From Brevundimonas diminuta (GTDB lineage Bacteria; Pseudomonadota; Alphaproteobacteria; Caulobacterales; Caulobacteraceae), in assembly GCF_022654015.1 (NCBI RefSeq), contig NZ_CP073063.1, forward strand, positions 1,364,001 through 1,428,000: 64,000 nt of DNA, written 5' to 3'. Both the position numbers and the translations under genes were made by a program. This document shows, piece by piece, positions 35,683 to 46,244 of this stretch. Each line of letters begins with the position of its first letter. Position 1 is the stretch's first letter. The notes below the pieces were generated by a model that had not been told where the DNA came from, made no database searches, and saw only the letters and a program-made list of their open reading frames with translations.

Positions 35683-36579
35683 ATGGATATGCACCTGACC
35701 CCCGACGTCGCCGCCTTCCATGCCGTGCTGGCGCGGTTGTCCCCCGGCGACCGCGCGCGCGTGGACGCCGCCGTCGTCCCGACCGCGCAAAAGGCCGCCG
35801 AGGCCGCGCCGCATTGGGATTTCGAAATGCCGGCCAAGGCGGTGGATGCGCTGTTGGGCGCTGATGCATCGGACGATGTGCGTCGCGGCCTGGTCGCCGC
35901 CTGGGCGCTGCAACTGCCCGACCGAGCGGCGGCGATGAACCTGCCGGCCGAGGTCATGGCCCTCTATCCCTACTGGATCGAACAACTGGCGGCGTTTCTG
36001 GACAAGGCCGAGGGCGACTATGTTTTCGACCACTGGTCCAAGGACGTGCGCTTCACCCTGGCGCTCAGCGTGCCGGGGGCCAAAAGCCAGGTGATCGACT
36101 TGAGTTCGCCCGTCGGGCCGGGCCAGATCGTCAAACACGTCCGCGACGGCTGGGGCGTCAAACCGCTGTTCCGCTATTTGGCGGCCGGCGCAAAGCGCGA
36201 GCCGTGGCTGGAGGTTCACACCGAGAGCCGCTGGCTGCGCGGCTTCAATGAGGACGGCTGGAACGAGGCCTGGGCGACAGCGGCCGAGCTGTGCCGCGCG
36301 CGGCCTGAATTGGCGGGTATGATCGGCTCGAGCTGGTTCTACGATCCGCCACTGACCGAGATCAGCCCCCGTCTGGCGCACCTGCGCCTGAACCCGTTGA
36401 AGGGCGGGGCCTTCATGGTCCACCAAGGACCGGGCGAGATCCACACCGAACGGGCGGCGACGGCGTCTGCGTCGAGGAAAGCGCTGATCGACAGCGGGGA
36501 ATACACCGCGCGGTCATGGCTGATGATCTGGCCCCGCAAAGAGCTGATCGCCTGGGCGGACCGGCGCAAGGCCGCCTGA
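35683..36579 (+). CDS. Conserved protein of unknown function
   Basis: 298 residues from MDMHLTPDVAAF; the frame upstream to 34963 is a shadow of the opposite strand. No signal peptide or membrane segment. The first 100 residues are helical and Ala-rich. Then come VMALYPYWIEQLAAFLDKAEGDY, KHVRDGWGVKPLFRYLAAG, and a well-patterned C-terminal half: IGSSWFYDPPLTEISPRLAHLRLNP, GEIHTERAATASASRKALIDSGEY, ending RSWLMIWPRKELIAWA. I recognise no known domain or catalytic motif. Flanked by divergent ridA and a convergent polysaccharide deacetylase four bases away, which hints at envelope or sugar chemistry but proves nothing. Confidence 0.72.
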   Translation: MDMHLTPDVAAFHAVLARLSPGDRARVDAAVVPTAQKAAEAAPHWDFEMPAKAVDALLGADASDDVRRGLVAAWALQLPDRAAAMNLPAEVMALYPYWIEQLAAFLDKAEGDYVFDHWSKDVRFTLALSVPGAKSQVIDLSSPVGPGQIVKHVRDGWGVKPLFRYLAAGAKREPWLEVHTESRWLRGFNEDGWNEAWATAAELCRARPELAGMIGSSWFYDPPLTEISPRLAHLRLNPLKGGAFMVHQGPGEIHTERAATASASRKALIDSGEYTARSWLMIWPRKELIAWADRRKAA

Positions 36580-36583
36580 TCCC

Positions 36584-37324
36584 TCAGGCTGTCGCCATCC
36601 GCCACGCCGCCGCGACCGGCTGAATGTTCAGGTTGGCCGCCTTGGCCAGTCGGATCAACCGATCGATATCCTCCGGACGGCAACCATACGGCGTCGGCGC
36701 GTCGCTGACGTCGTGGCCGTAGGCGATCAGCCAGCCTCTGGATGAAGCCGTTTCCTCGACCAGCGCCTTCAGGTCGTAGCCGGGCAGCCGACGGCTCTCC
36801 AGGCCGATGGCTTGCAGCAGATTGCGATCCGAACGCCCGGCGTTGATACCGTCGCGAACGCCCCGCCCGCACAGGAAGCGGCGGTCGATCACCGGCTTGG
36901 ACCCCAGGGCGCAGTCGCCGAACGGATAGGCGAAGGTCTGCATTTCGTATCCGTCCAGCCGTTCGGCGACCCAGGCGGCGTTGCGCGCCAGGCTGGCATC
37001 CAGTTCCGCCGGCGAGAAGGTCAGGGTCGAGACGTGCTCATAGGTGTGGCAACCGACTTCGTGCCCGGCCTCATGGAGGGCTTGCAGGTGCTCCACCTCA
37101 AACTGGGGCAGGTCCAGATTGCGACCGCCCGACAGTCCGCCGCAGACATAGTAGGTCGCCTTGATTCCGTGCTGAGCCAGGATCGGTCCGGCCTCGGTCC
37201 AGGCCGATGCCGGGATGTCGTCGAACGACAGGCTGAGGACGCCGCGCGCAGGTCGCACGTCGGCAGGACGAACATCGAGATAGCGGCCGGCGCGGCGGCG
37301 CATCTTGTCGAAAAAGGCGCTCAT
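36584..37324 (-). CDS. Polysaccharide deacetylase (NodB fold)
   Basis: 246 residues. A carbohydrate esterase 4 domain is visible: motif 1 LSLSFDDIPASAW near 30 (both Asp present), motif 2 HTYEHVSTLTFS near 92 (the two metal His), motif 3 QTFAYPFGD near 130, and a final WLIAYGHDVSD. It removes N-acetyl groups from a glycan with a metal ion. There is no signal peptide, so the substrate may be cytoplasmic or lipid-linked, or export may need another route. The gene follows pncB on the same strand, 36 bases after the pncB start. Confidence 0.85.
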   Translation of the reverse strand: MSAFFDKMRRRAGRYLDVRPADVRPARGVLSLSFDDIPASAWTEAGPILAQHGIKATYYVCGGLSGGRNLDLPQFEVEHLQALHEAGHEVGCHTYEHVSTLTFSPAELDASLARNAAWVAERLDGYEMQTFAYPFGDCALGSKPVIDRRFLCGRGVRDGINAGRSDRNLLQAIGLESRRLPGYDLKALVEETASSRGWLIAYGHDVSDAPTPYGCRPEDIDRLIRLAKAANLNIQPVAAAWRMATA

Positions 37325-37360
37325 GCCCGCCTTGTCGCACGACGGGCTTAAGGGCGGGTT

Positions 37361-38656
37361 TCAGACCATGACGGGTTGGGTGGTCAGACCGCGCACGCCG
37401 AAGACGCGGCGATAGCGTTCGATCTCGACAGGATCACCGACCGCTTTCGCCGGATTGTCCGACAGTTTGACGGCGGGGCGACCGCCGGCCTCGACCACCT
37501 TGCAGACCAGGGAGATCGGCTTCAGTTCGGGCGCGAAGGCGGGCGAACAGTCACGGAAATCGTTGGTCAGATTGGTGCCCCAGCCGAAGCTGAGACGCGC
37601 GCGGCCGTGGAAATGGGCGTGCGTCGCCTCGATCCCGTCGATGTCCATGCCGTCGGAAAAGATCAGCAGTTTCTCCCTCGGATCGCGCCCATGCGATTTC
37701 CACCAGTCGATCAACCGCTCGCCGGCCGGGATGGGCGGGGCGGAATCGGGTCGGAAACCGGTCCAGTTGGCGACCCAGTCGGGCGCCTGCTCCAGAAACG
37801 CCTCGGTGCCGAAGGCGTCGGGCAGGACGATCAGCAGATTGCCCGCATAGTGCCTGCGCCATTCGTCCAGCACCGCATACGGAACCTGGGCCAGCGCCGC
37901 GTCGTCGGGCGCCAGAGCCGCCAGAACCATCGGCAGTTCGTGGCCGTTGGTGCCGATGGCCTCCAGATCGTTCTCCATTGCATGCAGGACGTTGGACGTG
38001 CCGATGAAGGATTTGCCCAGCCCCTCTTTCAACGCCTGAATACACCAGAGTTGCCACAGGAAGCCATGCCGCCGCCGCGTGCCGAAATCCGATAGGGCGA
38101 GGTCGGGCAGAGCGCGAAGCCGCTCGACCTTGGACCACAGCCGCGTCTTGGCGCGCGAATACAGGATATCCAGCTCAAACCGGCCGAGCCGCCGCATCCC
38201 GACCCGGCAGCGCAGCTCGTTCAGGATCGCCAGCGCCGGGATCTCCCACAGCGTCACCTCGGCCCAGGCGCCCGAAAAGGTCAGCACATACTGCCCATCC
38301 TGAACCGAAAGGTCGTAGTCCGGCAGGCGATAATCGGTCAGCCAGGCGATGAAGTCGGGCGAGAAGATCTGCTTCACGCCATAGAAGCTGTTGCCCGCCA
38401 GCCAGACCAGTTCCTTGTTGGTGAAACGTAAGGTGCGAGCGTGATCCAGCTGTTCGTGCAGCGCGTCGATATCGATCTCGTCGGCCAGACGCACAGTCTT
38501 GGTGCGGTTGATGACCTGGAAGACGACCGGCACGTCGCGATGCTCGCGCCATATCATCTGCAGCATCAGCAGCTTGTAGAAGTCCGTGTCCAGCAGGCTG
38601 CGGACGATCGGGTCCAGGCGAAAGCCATGGTCATAGGCGCGTTTGGCGAGATCCAT
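37361..38656 (-). CDS. pncB: Nicotinate phosphoribosyltransferase
   Basis: 431 residues. Makes nicotinate mononucleotide from nicotinate and PRPP with ATP, in the NAD salvage pathway. Family motifs: [19 protein letters not shown] near 20-38, [29 protein letters not shown], and [14 protein letters not shown] with the His that is phosphorylated during the cycle. [32 protein letters not shown] near 320-350 is the phosphate-binding part. It lies 9 bases downstream of dinB on the same strand. Confidence 0.95.
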   Translation of the reverse strand: MDLAKRAYDHGFRLDPIVRSLLDTDFYKLLMLQMIWREHRDVPVVFQVINRTKTVRLADEIDIDALHEQLDHARTLRFTNKELVWLAGNSFYGVKQIFSPDFIAWLTDYRLPDYDLSVQDGQYVLTFSGAWAEVTLWEIPALAILNELRCRVGMRRLGRFELDILYSRAKTRLWSKVERLRALPDLALSDFGTRRRHGFLWQLWCIQALKEGLGKSFIGTSNVLHAMENDLEAIGTNGHELPMVLAALAPDDAALAQVPYAVLDEWRRHYAGNLLIVLPDAFGTEAFLEQAPDWVANWTGFRPDSAPPIPAGERLIDWWKSHGRDPREKLLIFSDGMDIDGIEATHAHFHGRARLSFGWGTNLTNDFRDCSPAFAPELKPISLVCKVVEAGGRPAVKLSDNPAKAVGDPVEIERYRRVFGVRGLTTQPVMV

Positions 38657-38664
38657 GCCCTGTC

Positions 38665-39933
38665 CTACGGCTTCAGCGCGCGGCCCGCCACCACCGCATC
38701 CTTGCCGAACTTTTCGCGCAGCACATCGATGGCGCGCTCTGTCTTCAAGGCGCGCGTCTCGGTGGTCTGAAACAGGCCGGCGGGCGCGTCCTCGGCGTCC
38801 TGCACGTCCGACATGCCGATGCCGATCAGGCGATAGGGGCGGCCCAGCTCAGGTTTCAGCAGATCGCGCCCCGCGGCGAACAGGGCGCGCGCGGTCTGCA
38901 CCGGGTCGGGCAGGGTGACTCGTCGAGTCACGATCTTGAAGTCGGTGCGGCGCAGCTTGAGCACCAGCACTCGGCTGGCGACACCGTCGCGCCGGGCCTT
39001 GGACGCCAGTTTCTCGCACAGTGGCCACAGCTCGGCCTCCAGCGCCTCGGCCGACGTCAGGTCTTCGTTGAAGGTGGTTTCGGCGCTCATCCCCTTGCGA
39101 TCGCGTTCGGGATTCACGGCGCGCGCGTCGCGGGCATGGGCCAGATCGTGCAGGCGCAGACCGGATTCGCCGTAACGTTTGACCAGGTCGCGCACGTCGG
39201 CCCGCGCCAGATCGCCGATGGTCGAATAGCCATCGCTGCGCAATGCCTTGCCGAACACCGGCCCGACGCCGGGCAAGGCGGTGACGGGGCGCGGCGCCAG
39301 CAGGGCCTGGGCGTTGGCGGCCCCGACCACTGAGAAACCGCGCGGCTTGTCCATCTCCGACGCCATTTTGGCCAGGAAGCGGTTGGGGGCCAGGCCGATG
39401 GAGACGGTCAGGCCGGTCTCTTCCTCGATCTGCTTCTGAAAGCGGATCAACTGCAGCGCCGGCGGGCCACCGTTCAGCCGTTCCGTGCCCGACAGATCGA
39501 CCCAGGCCTCATCCAGCGACAACGGCTGGATCAAAGGCGTTAGCTGCCCCAACGCCCCCAGAATGCGCTGCGATTCGAAGACGTATTTGGTGAAATCCGG
39601 CCGGATCACCACGGCATCGGGACAGGCCTTCAGCGCCTTGAACATCGGCATGGCCGAGCCGACGCCATACTGGCGCGCGACATAGCAGGCGGTGGAGACT
39701 ACGCCGCGCTTTCCGCCGCCGACGATGACCGGCTTATCGCGCAGTTCTGGCCGGTCGCGCTTCTCCACCGAGGCGTAGAAGGCGTCGCAGTCCATGTGGG
39801 CGATCGACAGCTGGTCCAGTTCGGCGTCTGCGACCACGCGCCGCGATCCGCACGCCGGACAGCGGCGCTCGCGCGGCCCGGCGGGATCTTCGCCGGTCCA
39901 CAGGCAGTCGCGACAGATGGCCTTGATGGCCAC
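38665..39933 (-). CDS. dinB: DNA polymerase IV with N-terminal zinc ribbon
   Basis: 422 residues. Y-family translesion polymerase. After an N-terminal four-cysteine ribbon (Cys 7, 10, 25 and 28: CRDC and CPAC) the palm begins with [15 protein letters not shown] (metal Asp residues) and continues with [15 protein letters not shown], and [11 protein letters not shown]. Helix-hairpin-helix near 225-250 ([14 protein letters not shown]), little-finger domain to the end. No beta-clamp motif is obvious at the C-terminus (ends VVAGRALKP). The ribbon is an extra absent from E. coli DinB. Divergent from divK; a CtrA-like box lies three bases before its start. Confidence 0.93.
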   Translation of the reverse strand: MAIKAICRDCLWTGEDPAGPRERRCPACGSRRVVADAELDQLSIAHMDCDAFYASVEKRDRPELRDKPVIVGGGKRGVVSTACYVARQYGVGSAMPMFKALKACPDAVVIRPDFTKYVFESQRILGALGQLTPLIQPLSLDEAWVDLSGTERLNGGPPALQLIRFQKQIEEETGLTVSIGLAPNRFLAKMASEMDKPRGFSVVGAANAQALLAPRPVTALPGVGPVFGKALRSDGYSTIGDLARADVRDLVKRYGESGLRLHDLAHARDARAVNPERDRKGMSAETTFNEDLTSAEALEAELWPLCEKLASKARRDGVASRVLVLKLRRTDFKIVTRRVTLPDPVQTARALFAAGRDLLKPELGRPYRLIGIGMSDVQDAEDAPAGLFQTTETRALKTERAIDVLREKFGKDAVVAGRALKP

Positions 39934-39935
39934 GC

Positions 39936-39950
39936 TTAAGGTCTCCGTAA
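39936..39950 (+). promoter_or_regulatory. Possible CtrA-binding site before divK
   Basis: TTAA-GGTCTCC-GTAA matches the CtrA consensus TTAA-N7-TTAA at seven of eight positions. It lies about 90 bases upstream of the divK ATG and directly beside the dinB start. In Caulobacter divK transcription depends on CtrA, so the place is right; a single-base mismatch leaves it uncertain. Confidence 0.45.
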
Positions 39951-40039
39951 GGTTGGCTTCACCCCAACTTAAGACTGGGCGCCTACGAATGCGACCAACG
40001 AGGCGTCCCGCGTTCGAGGGGCGCGCAGGTCAGGTGATG

Positions 40040-40401
40040 ATGTCCAAGAAAGTCCTCATCGTCGAGGATAACGAGCTGAACATGAAGCTTTTTCATGATC
40101 TGCTCGATTCCCAGGGCTATGAGACCCTGCAGACCCGCGAGGGCCTGCAGGCGCTCGCCCTGGCGCGCGCCCATCATCCCGACCTGATCCTGATGGATAT
40201 CCAGTTGCCGGAAATCTCGGGCCTGGAAGTCACCAAATGGCTGAAGGACGACGAGGAACTGAACCACATCCCCGTCATCGCCGTCACCGCCTTCGCCATG
40301 AAGGGCGATGAGGAGCGGATCCGTCAGGGCGGCTGCGAGGCCTATATCTCCAAGCCCATCTCGGTGATGCATTTCCTCGAAACTATCCGGCAGCACCTCG
40401 G

Positions 40402-40405
<4 letters not shown>
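40040..40405 (+). CDS. divK: Single-domain response regulator DivK
   Basis: 121 residues from [14 protein letters not shown]; an ATG one codon earlier is possible. It consists of a receiver domain only: acidic pair ED (9-10), phospho-acceptor Asp in [13 protein letters not shown] near 53, Thr/Ala switch in [11 protein letters not shown], Lys in YISKPISV near 105. It is nearly identical in pattern to Caulobacter DivK, which moves to the poles and, by way of DivL/CckA and PleC/DivJ, controls CtrA activity and asymmetric division. Overlaps pleD by ATGA, the Caulobacter arrangement. Confidence 0.97.
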
Positions 40406-41763
<1,358 letters not shown>

Positions 41764-41782
41764 CGCTGGCGTCCAGACAACG

Positions 41783-41816
41783 AAAAACGCCCGGCTGGAG
41801 ACCAGCCGGGCGTTTT
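41783..41816. terminator. Bidirectional terminator between pleD and rpmG
   Basis: Stem AAAACGCCCGGCTGG / CCAGCCGGGCGTTTT with a 3-base loop, 15 bp and perfect. A and T runs at both ends let it serve both convergent genes. Confidence 0.95.
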
Positions 41817-41838
41817 CAAATCTCAGCCGATCAAGGAC

Positions 41839-42006
41839 TTACTTGATCTTGCCTTCCTTGAACTCGACGTGCTTGCGCACGACGGGGTCGTACTTCTTGA
41901 CGACCATTTTTTCGGTCATGGTGCGGGCGTTCTTCTTGGTGACATAGAAGAAGCCGGTGTCGGCCGTGGAGTTCAGGCGGATCTTGATGGAAGCCGGTTT
42001 GGCCAT
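41839..42006 (-). CDS. rpmG: Ribosomal protein L33
   Basis: 55 residues: starts [20 protein letters not shown], then [20 protein letters not shown] and ends [13 protein letters not shown]. It is the form without the four zinc cysteines (typical L33 of proteobacteria). Part of the large ribosomal subunit near the E site. Monocistronic. Confidence 0.96.
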   Translation of the reverse strand: MAKPASIKIRLNSTADTGFFYVTKKNARTMTEKMVVKKYDPVVRKHVEFKEGKIK

Positions 42007-42132
42007 CGGAATTACCTCTGCGACGGCGAAAGCCGCTTAAAATAAGAGGCGCGGAACATACTCAGGATCGCCCCAAAGTCAACGGGCGCGATGCCACGTT
42101 GATGAGGCGCAACGCACATATAGTCTGACCGC

Positions 42133-42699
42133 ATGAAAATCGCATCCCTGCTGGCCGCCGCGGCCCTGATGTCCGTGTCATGCGTGGGCGTCGCAACGGC
42201 CGATCCGGCTCAGTCCCAGGACGATTTCCTGGCGCGCTTGAACGTCCTGTGCGGCCAACGATTCGAAGGTCGTGTCGTCACCACCGACGCCGCCGACGCC
42301 AGGTTCGCCAGCGAGCGGTTGGTCATGCATGTCCGCGACTGCTCGCCGGACGAAGTGCGTATTCCCTTCGCCGTGGGGTTGGATCGTTCGCGGACCTGGG
42401 TCGTGACCAAGACGGACGCGGGCCTTCGACTGAAGCACGATCACCGACACGCGGATGGGACGACCGACGTACTGCACTGGTATGGCGGAGACACGGCCAA
42501 CGCCGGGACGACCGAGCGTCAGGAATTCCCGGTCGACGCCGAATCGATCGCCCTGTTCAACGAAAACGACGCGGCCGTCTCGACCACCAATGTCTGGGCG
42601 ATGGAGGTCCATCCCGATCGCATGTTCGCCTATGAACTGCGTCGTCCGAACCGGCATTTCCGCGTCGAGTTCGACCTGGCCAGGCCGATCGCCGACTGA
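42133..42699 (+). CDS. Secreted protein of unknown function
   Basis: 188 residues. Signal peptide 1-23 (hydrophobic stretch SLLAAAALMSVSCVGVATA). Mature part contains LARLNVLCGQRFEGRVV, MHVRDCSPDEVRIPFAVG, RTWVVTK, RLKHDHRHADGTTDVLHWYGG, and ends FAYELRRPNRHFRVEFDL. Two cysteines in the mature chain could form a disulfide. The compact pattern looks like a conserved beta-rich periplasmic domain found in several Gram-negative groups, without a known role. Stands alone, convergent with the DUF5990 gene five bases away. Confidence 0.75.
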   Translation: MKIASLLAAAALMSVSCVGVATADPAQSQDDFLARLNVLCGQRFEGRVVTTDAADARFASERLVMHVRDCSPDEVRIPFAVGLDRSRTWVVTKTDAGLRLKHDHRHADGTTDVLHWYGGDTANAGTTERQEFPVDAESIALFNENDAAVSTTNVWAMEVHPDRMFAYELRRPNRHFRVEFDLARPIAD

Positions 42700-42703
42700 A
42701 GGA

Positions 42704-43117
42704 TCAAACGACGCGCCAGGTCTGGATCGGCCGCACGGTCGCGCAGGCGGGGCCGCCGTCCTTGGCGCGGCCGGGCAAGACCACTTCCAGCACCTCACCT
42801 TGGCGCGCCTGGGCCAAGAGGTCGGCGGGAATGTCGTGGGCGTCGATCTTGGCGCGTCGGCTCCATTCGCTGGCGTGCTGGCCTGCCGACGTGCCGATCG
42901 CGATATAGACGAACCGCCGCGTCGCGCCCTCGCGCCGCACGAAGGGGCCGGTCAGGCGCCCATCGTCGGACAGGGTGACGGGCGCGTCAAAGCTGATCGG
43001 GCCTTCGGCGGCGATGCACGGCTCGACCGGCACGTTCGCCTTGTCCTGAAGACTGTAGGCGACGCCCGCGACGGGGTCGGCGATCGTCAGGCGCAGGGTG
43101 ATCGTCGTTCCGGCCAT
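42704..43117 (-). CDS. DUF5990-family protein
   Basis: 137 residues from MAGTTITLRLTIADPVAG; the frame upstream to 43210 overlaps the Nudix gene and is not used. Pattern of DUF5990: VAYSLQDK near 20, FDAPVTLSDDGRLTGPFVRRE, RFVYIAIGTSAGQHASEWSRRAKI, and ends ACATVRPIQTWRVV. Cytoplasmic; function unknown. It starts one base after the Nudix stop, so it is the third gene of an rnr operon. Confidence 0.8.
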   Translation of the reverse strand: MAGTTITLRLTIADPVAGVAYSLQDKANVPVEPCIAAEGPISFDAPVTLSDDGRLTGPFVRREGATRRFVYIAIGTSAGQHASEWSRRAKIDAHDIPADLLAQARQGEVLEVVLPGRAKDGGPACATVRPIQTWRVV

Positions 43118-43118
43118 G

Positions 43119-43820
43119 TCAGTCCCTGTGTTCCACCGTGTGCCGACCCCGTACCATCCGCACGAAGGGCAGGGGGCGGTTCGGGTGTTCCAACCGCTCG
43201 GCCAGTTCACCCAGCACGAACCGTGTGATGGCCGGCAGGTCCAATGCGCGCGCCTCGTCCAACGGCAGCCAGGCGATTTCGTCCAATTCGCCCGACCCTG
43301 TGGTCGGCTCCGGGCTCAGCAGGGCCTCGGCCCGGGCCATGAAGAACCGGGCGTCGAACCGCCGGGTCCGGCCGGGCGGCGTAATGGCGCGCGCGATATA
43401 GGACAGAACCGACAGATCGGGCAGGGCGCCCGCCTGGCGATACTCACGCCACGGACCGGCGACGGAGGCGCGGGGCGCGGGCCGCCCCAGAATCAGCCCA
43501 GTCTCCTCGAACGTCTCGCGCACCGCCGTCAGCGCCAGGGCCCGCGCACGCCGAGCGGGCAGTTCGCCTTCCAGCCGCCGCGCAACCTCGCCCGACAACT
43601 CACCCGTCGCGGCGGCGCTGAAGTCGCTGCGATCGATCCGCCCGCCCGGAAACACCCATTTCGAAGCCATGAAGACATGGCCCGGCGCGCGCCGCCCCAT
43701 CAACACCTCGGGCCGCTCGCCGCCGCGCGTCAGGATCAGCGTAGCCGCATCCTTCGGCCGCTGAGCCCCGCCGACACGCGGAGCGTCGGCCAGATCCTGA
43801 GCAGCGTCGAATGGGGTCAC
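43119..43820 (-). CDS. Nudix hydrolase with extended Nudix box
   Basis: 233 residues from a GTG at 43820 that overlaps the rnr stop as GTGA. The Nudix box is split by an insertion of about 35 residues: FPGGRIDRSD and then AVRETFEETGLILG, the layout of NUDT7/NUDT19-like enzymes that act on CoA or other larger nucleoside diphosphates. The insertion is Arg/Glu/Ala-rich. The substrate is unknown. Middle gene of the rnr operon. Confidence 0.85.
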   Translation of the reverse strand: MTPFDAAQDLADAPRVGGAQRPKDAATLILTRGGERPEVLMGRRAPGHVFMASKWVFPGGRIDRSDFSAAATGELSGEVARRLEGELPARRARALALTAVRETFEETGLILGRPAPRASVAGPWREYRQAGALPDLSVLSYIARAITPPGRTRRFDARFFMARAEALLSPEPTTGSGELDEIAWLPLDEARALDLPAITRFVLGELAERLEHPNRPLPFVRMVRGRHTVEHRD

Positions 43821-46126
43821 TTCCGCTTGCCCTTCCTGACGCCCTTCAGGCCGCCGGAGGGTTTGGAGCCGTTGCGGGGCTTGGGGCCGCCTGGCCGGTT
43901 CTTGCCGCGCATCGGCGGACCGTCGCCGCCGCGTCCGCGCATTCCGTAGCGTGGAGCCGGGGCGTTGGGATCGCGGGGTTCGGGTTCGCTGAGCATTTCG
44001 AACACCAGACCGCCGGTGACGGGCGTGGCTTCGCGCAGCTTGACCTCGACCATGCGGCCCAGGGTGAACCGTTTGCCGGTGCGTTCGCCGACCAAGGCGT
44101 GGGCGCGATCGTCATGGGTGAAGTATTCGCTGCCGAGCGTCGAGACAGGCACCAGGCCGTCCGCGCCCGTGTCCTCCAGACGAATGAACAGGCCGAACCG
44201 CGTCACGCCGGTGATCCGTCCGGCGAAGGTCGCGCCGACGTGCTCCTCCAAATAGGCGGCAATGTAGCGGTCCATGGCGTCGCGCTCTGCGGCCATCGAC
44301 CGGCGCTCGGTCATGGTCACGCCCTCGGCGATGGCCGGCAGTTCGGCGATCTCGCGATCCGTCAGCCCATCCTTGCCCAGGTTCAGCGCCCGGATCAGGC
44401 CGCGGTGGACGATCAGGTCGGAATAGCGCCGGATCGGCGAGGTAAAGTGGGCGTAGCGATCCAGGTTCAGGCCGAAGTGGCCGATGTTCTCCGGAGAGTA
44501 GATCGCCTGCATCTGGCTGCGCAGGACAACCTCGTTGACCACGTCGGCGTGTTCGGTGTCGCGCGTCTCGTCCAGCAGCTTGTTGAACCGCTTGGTCGTA
44601 CCCGGCTCGCCCTTGTTCCAGGGCTTGCCGATGGTCGACAGGAAGTCAGCCAGGTTGAAGATCTTCTCCTGACTGGGCGCGTCATGCACGCGATAGATCA
44701 GCGGCGTCTTCTTCTGCTCCAGCGTTTCGGCGGCGCAGACGTTGGCCTGGATCATCATCTCTTCGATCAGCCGATGCGCCTCCAGCGAGGCTCGTTTCTC
44801 GATAGATGCGATGCCGCCATCCGGGGCCATGCGGATGCGGCGTTCGGCCGATTCGATCTGCAGCGGACTGCGCTTCAGCCGGCCTTTCAGCATGGCGTGA
44901 TAGGCGTTCCACAGCGGATAGAGGATCGCCTCCATGATCGGGCCGGTCGTGTCGTCAGTCTGCCCGTCGATGGCGGCCTGCGCCTGCTCATAGCTGAGCT
45001 TGGCGTGCGACCGCATCAAACCGCGCACGAACCTGTGGCCGGTCTTTCCGCCGTCCTTGTCGAAGACCATTCGCACGGCGAGACAGGCGCGGTTCTCGCC
45101 CTCCTTCAGGCTGCACAGACCGTTTGACAGCACTTCCGGCAGCATCGGTTCGACGCGATCGGGAAAATAGGTCGAGTTGCCCTTGTCGCGCGCCTCTCGG
45201 TCTAGTTGGCTGCCGGGGCGGACGTAGGCGGCGACGTCGGCGATGGCGACCCAGACGATCCAGCCGCTCTCATTCTTCGGATCCTCATCGCGCGCCGCAT
45301 AGACGGCGTCGTCGTGGTCGCGCGCATCGGCGGGGTCGATGGTGATGAAGGGGACCTCGCGCAGGTCCTCGCGGCCCTTCAGCGTCGGCAGGGCCTGATC
45401 CTCGGCCTCGCGTTCGACCGCTTCGGAGAAGCCCGTCGGGACACCGTGGGCGTGGATGGCGATCAGGGAGGCGGCGCGGGGATCATCCTCCTTGCCGATG
45501 TGCTCCAGGATCTTGCCGCGCTTGGGACCGTAGCGGTGGTCGCCTTTCTCAATGGCGGCCAGAACCAGGTCGCCGTCACGCAGGTCGCCGGACTGGGCCT
45601 GGGGCACCAGCAGCACGTCCTTGGACCGGCGGTCGACCGGCTCGACGCGGGTCTCACGCGCCGACTTGCGGATGACGCCCAGGACGCGGTTGGTCCCCAC
45701 GTCCAGCTTCTTGATCAGCCGGGCTTCCCAACCCTCGGCGCCGCGCTGGAACTTCACCAGCACGCGATCGCCCAGGCCAGGGGCGGCCTTGGACTTGTCG
45801 GGCATCAGCAGGGCGCGCGGGGCGTCGGGACTGGCCTCGACCAGGCGCACATACAGTTCGCCGTCGCCGTCGCGTTCGATCACATCGGCGACGCCGACGG
45901 GGGGCAGGGCGCCGGCTTCGGAAAAGCCCTTGCGACCGCGTTTGCCCAGTCGCCCTTCGGCTTCCAGTTCGCGGATCATTTCGCGCAGGGCCCGGCGGTC
46001 GCCGCCCTTCAGACCGAAATGGCGCGCGATGTCGGTCTTCTCGGCCGATCCGGCCTCGCGCAGGAAGGCGACGAGGGTATCTTTGTCGGGGAGACCGGCG
46101 GGCGGCCTCTTGGATGATTTGGTCAT
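43817..46126 (-). CDS. rnr: Ribonuclease R
   Basis: 769 residues. 3'-to-5' processive exoribonuclease that unwinds structured RNA. N-terminal helix-turn-helix (about 10-60), two cold-shock OB folds, then the RNB catalytic domain with ITIDPADARDHDDAVYA (metal-binding Asp cluster) near 270. WIVWVAIADVAAYVRPGS and HFTSPIRRYSDLIVHRGLI follow, and an S1 domain near 620-700 (VGATFAGRITGVTRFGLFI). The tail is basic and Gly/Arg/Pro-rich (RGRGGDGPPMRGKNRPGG), an RNA-binding end. Heads an operon with Nudix and DUF5990 genes; divergent from the CBS gene. Confidence 0.96.
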   Translation of the reverse strand: MTKSSKRPPAGLPDKDTLVAFLREAGSAEKTDIARHFGLKGGDRRALREMIRELEAEGRLGKRGRKGFSEAGALPPVGVADVIERDGDGELYVRLVEASPDAPRALLMPDKSKAAPGLGDRVLVKFQRGAEGWEARLIKKLDVGTNRVLGVIRKSARETRVEPVDRRSKDVLLVPQAQSGDLRDGDLVLAAIEKGDHRYGPKRGKILEHIGKEDDPRAASLIAIHAHGVPTGFSEAVEREAEDQALPTLKGREDLREVPFITIDPADARDHDDAVYAARDEDPKNESGWIVWVAIADVAAYVRPGSQLDREARDKGNSTYFPDRVEPMLPEVLSNGLCSLKEGENRACLAVRMVFDKDGGKTGHRFVRGLMRSHAKLSYEQAQAAIDGQTDDTTGPIMEAILYPLWNAYHAMLKGRLKRSPLQIESAERRIRMAPDGGIASIEKRASLEAHRLIEEMMIQANVCAAETLEQKKTPLIYRVHDAPSQEKIFNLADFLSTIGKPWNKGEPGTTKRFNKLLDETRDTEHADVVNEVVLRSQMQAIYSPENIGHFGLNLDRYAHFTSPIRRYSDLIVHRGLIRALNLGKDGLTDREIAELPAIAEGVTMTERRSMAAERDAMDRYIAAYLEEHVGATFAGRITGVTRFGLFIRLEDTGADGLVPVSTLGSEYFTHDDRAHALVGERTGKRFTLGRMVEVKLREATPVTGGLVFEMLSEPEPRDPNAPAPRYGMRGRGGDGPPMRGKNRPGGPKPRNGSKPSGGLKGVRKGKRK

Positions 46127-46244
46127 TATGTCTTTCGTAGCGCGGAACCGCGCCCTTGAGTAAATCTTGAGGGGTCAAATCTTGCGTGAGTTGACCGCGT
46201 GAAGGCGGGGCTTCAGCTTCCGCCCGCCCCGAATGGAGTTTTCG

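Noticed and set aside
46127..46244. SAM-type riboswitch before the CBS gene
   Set aside because: The gap has a repeated AAATCTTG but no match to the conserved SAM-II or SAM/SAH core sequences I know.
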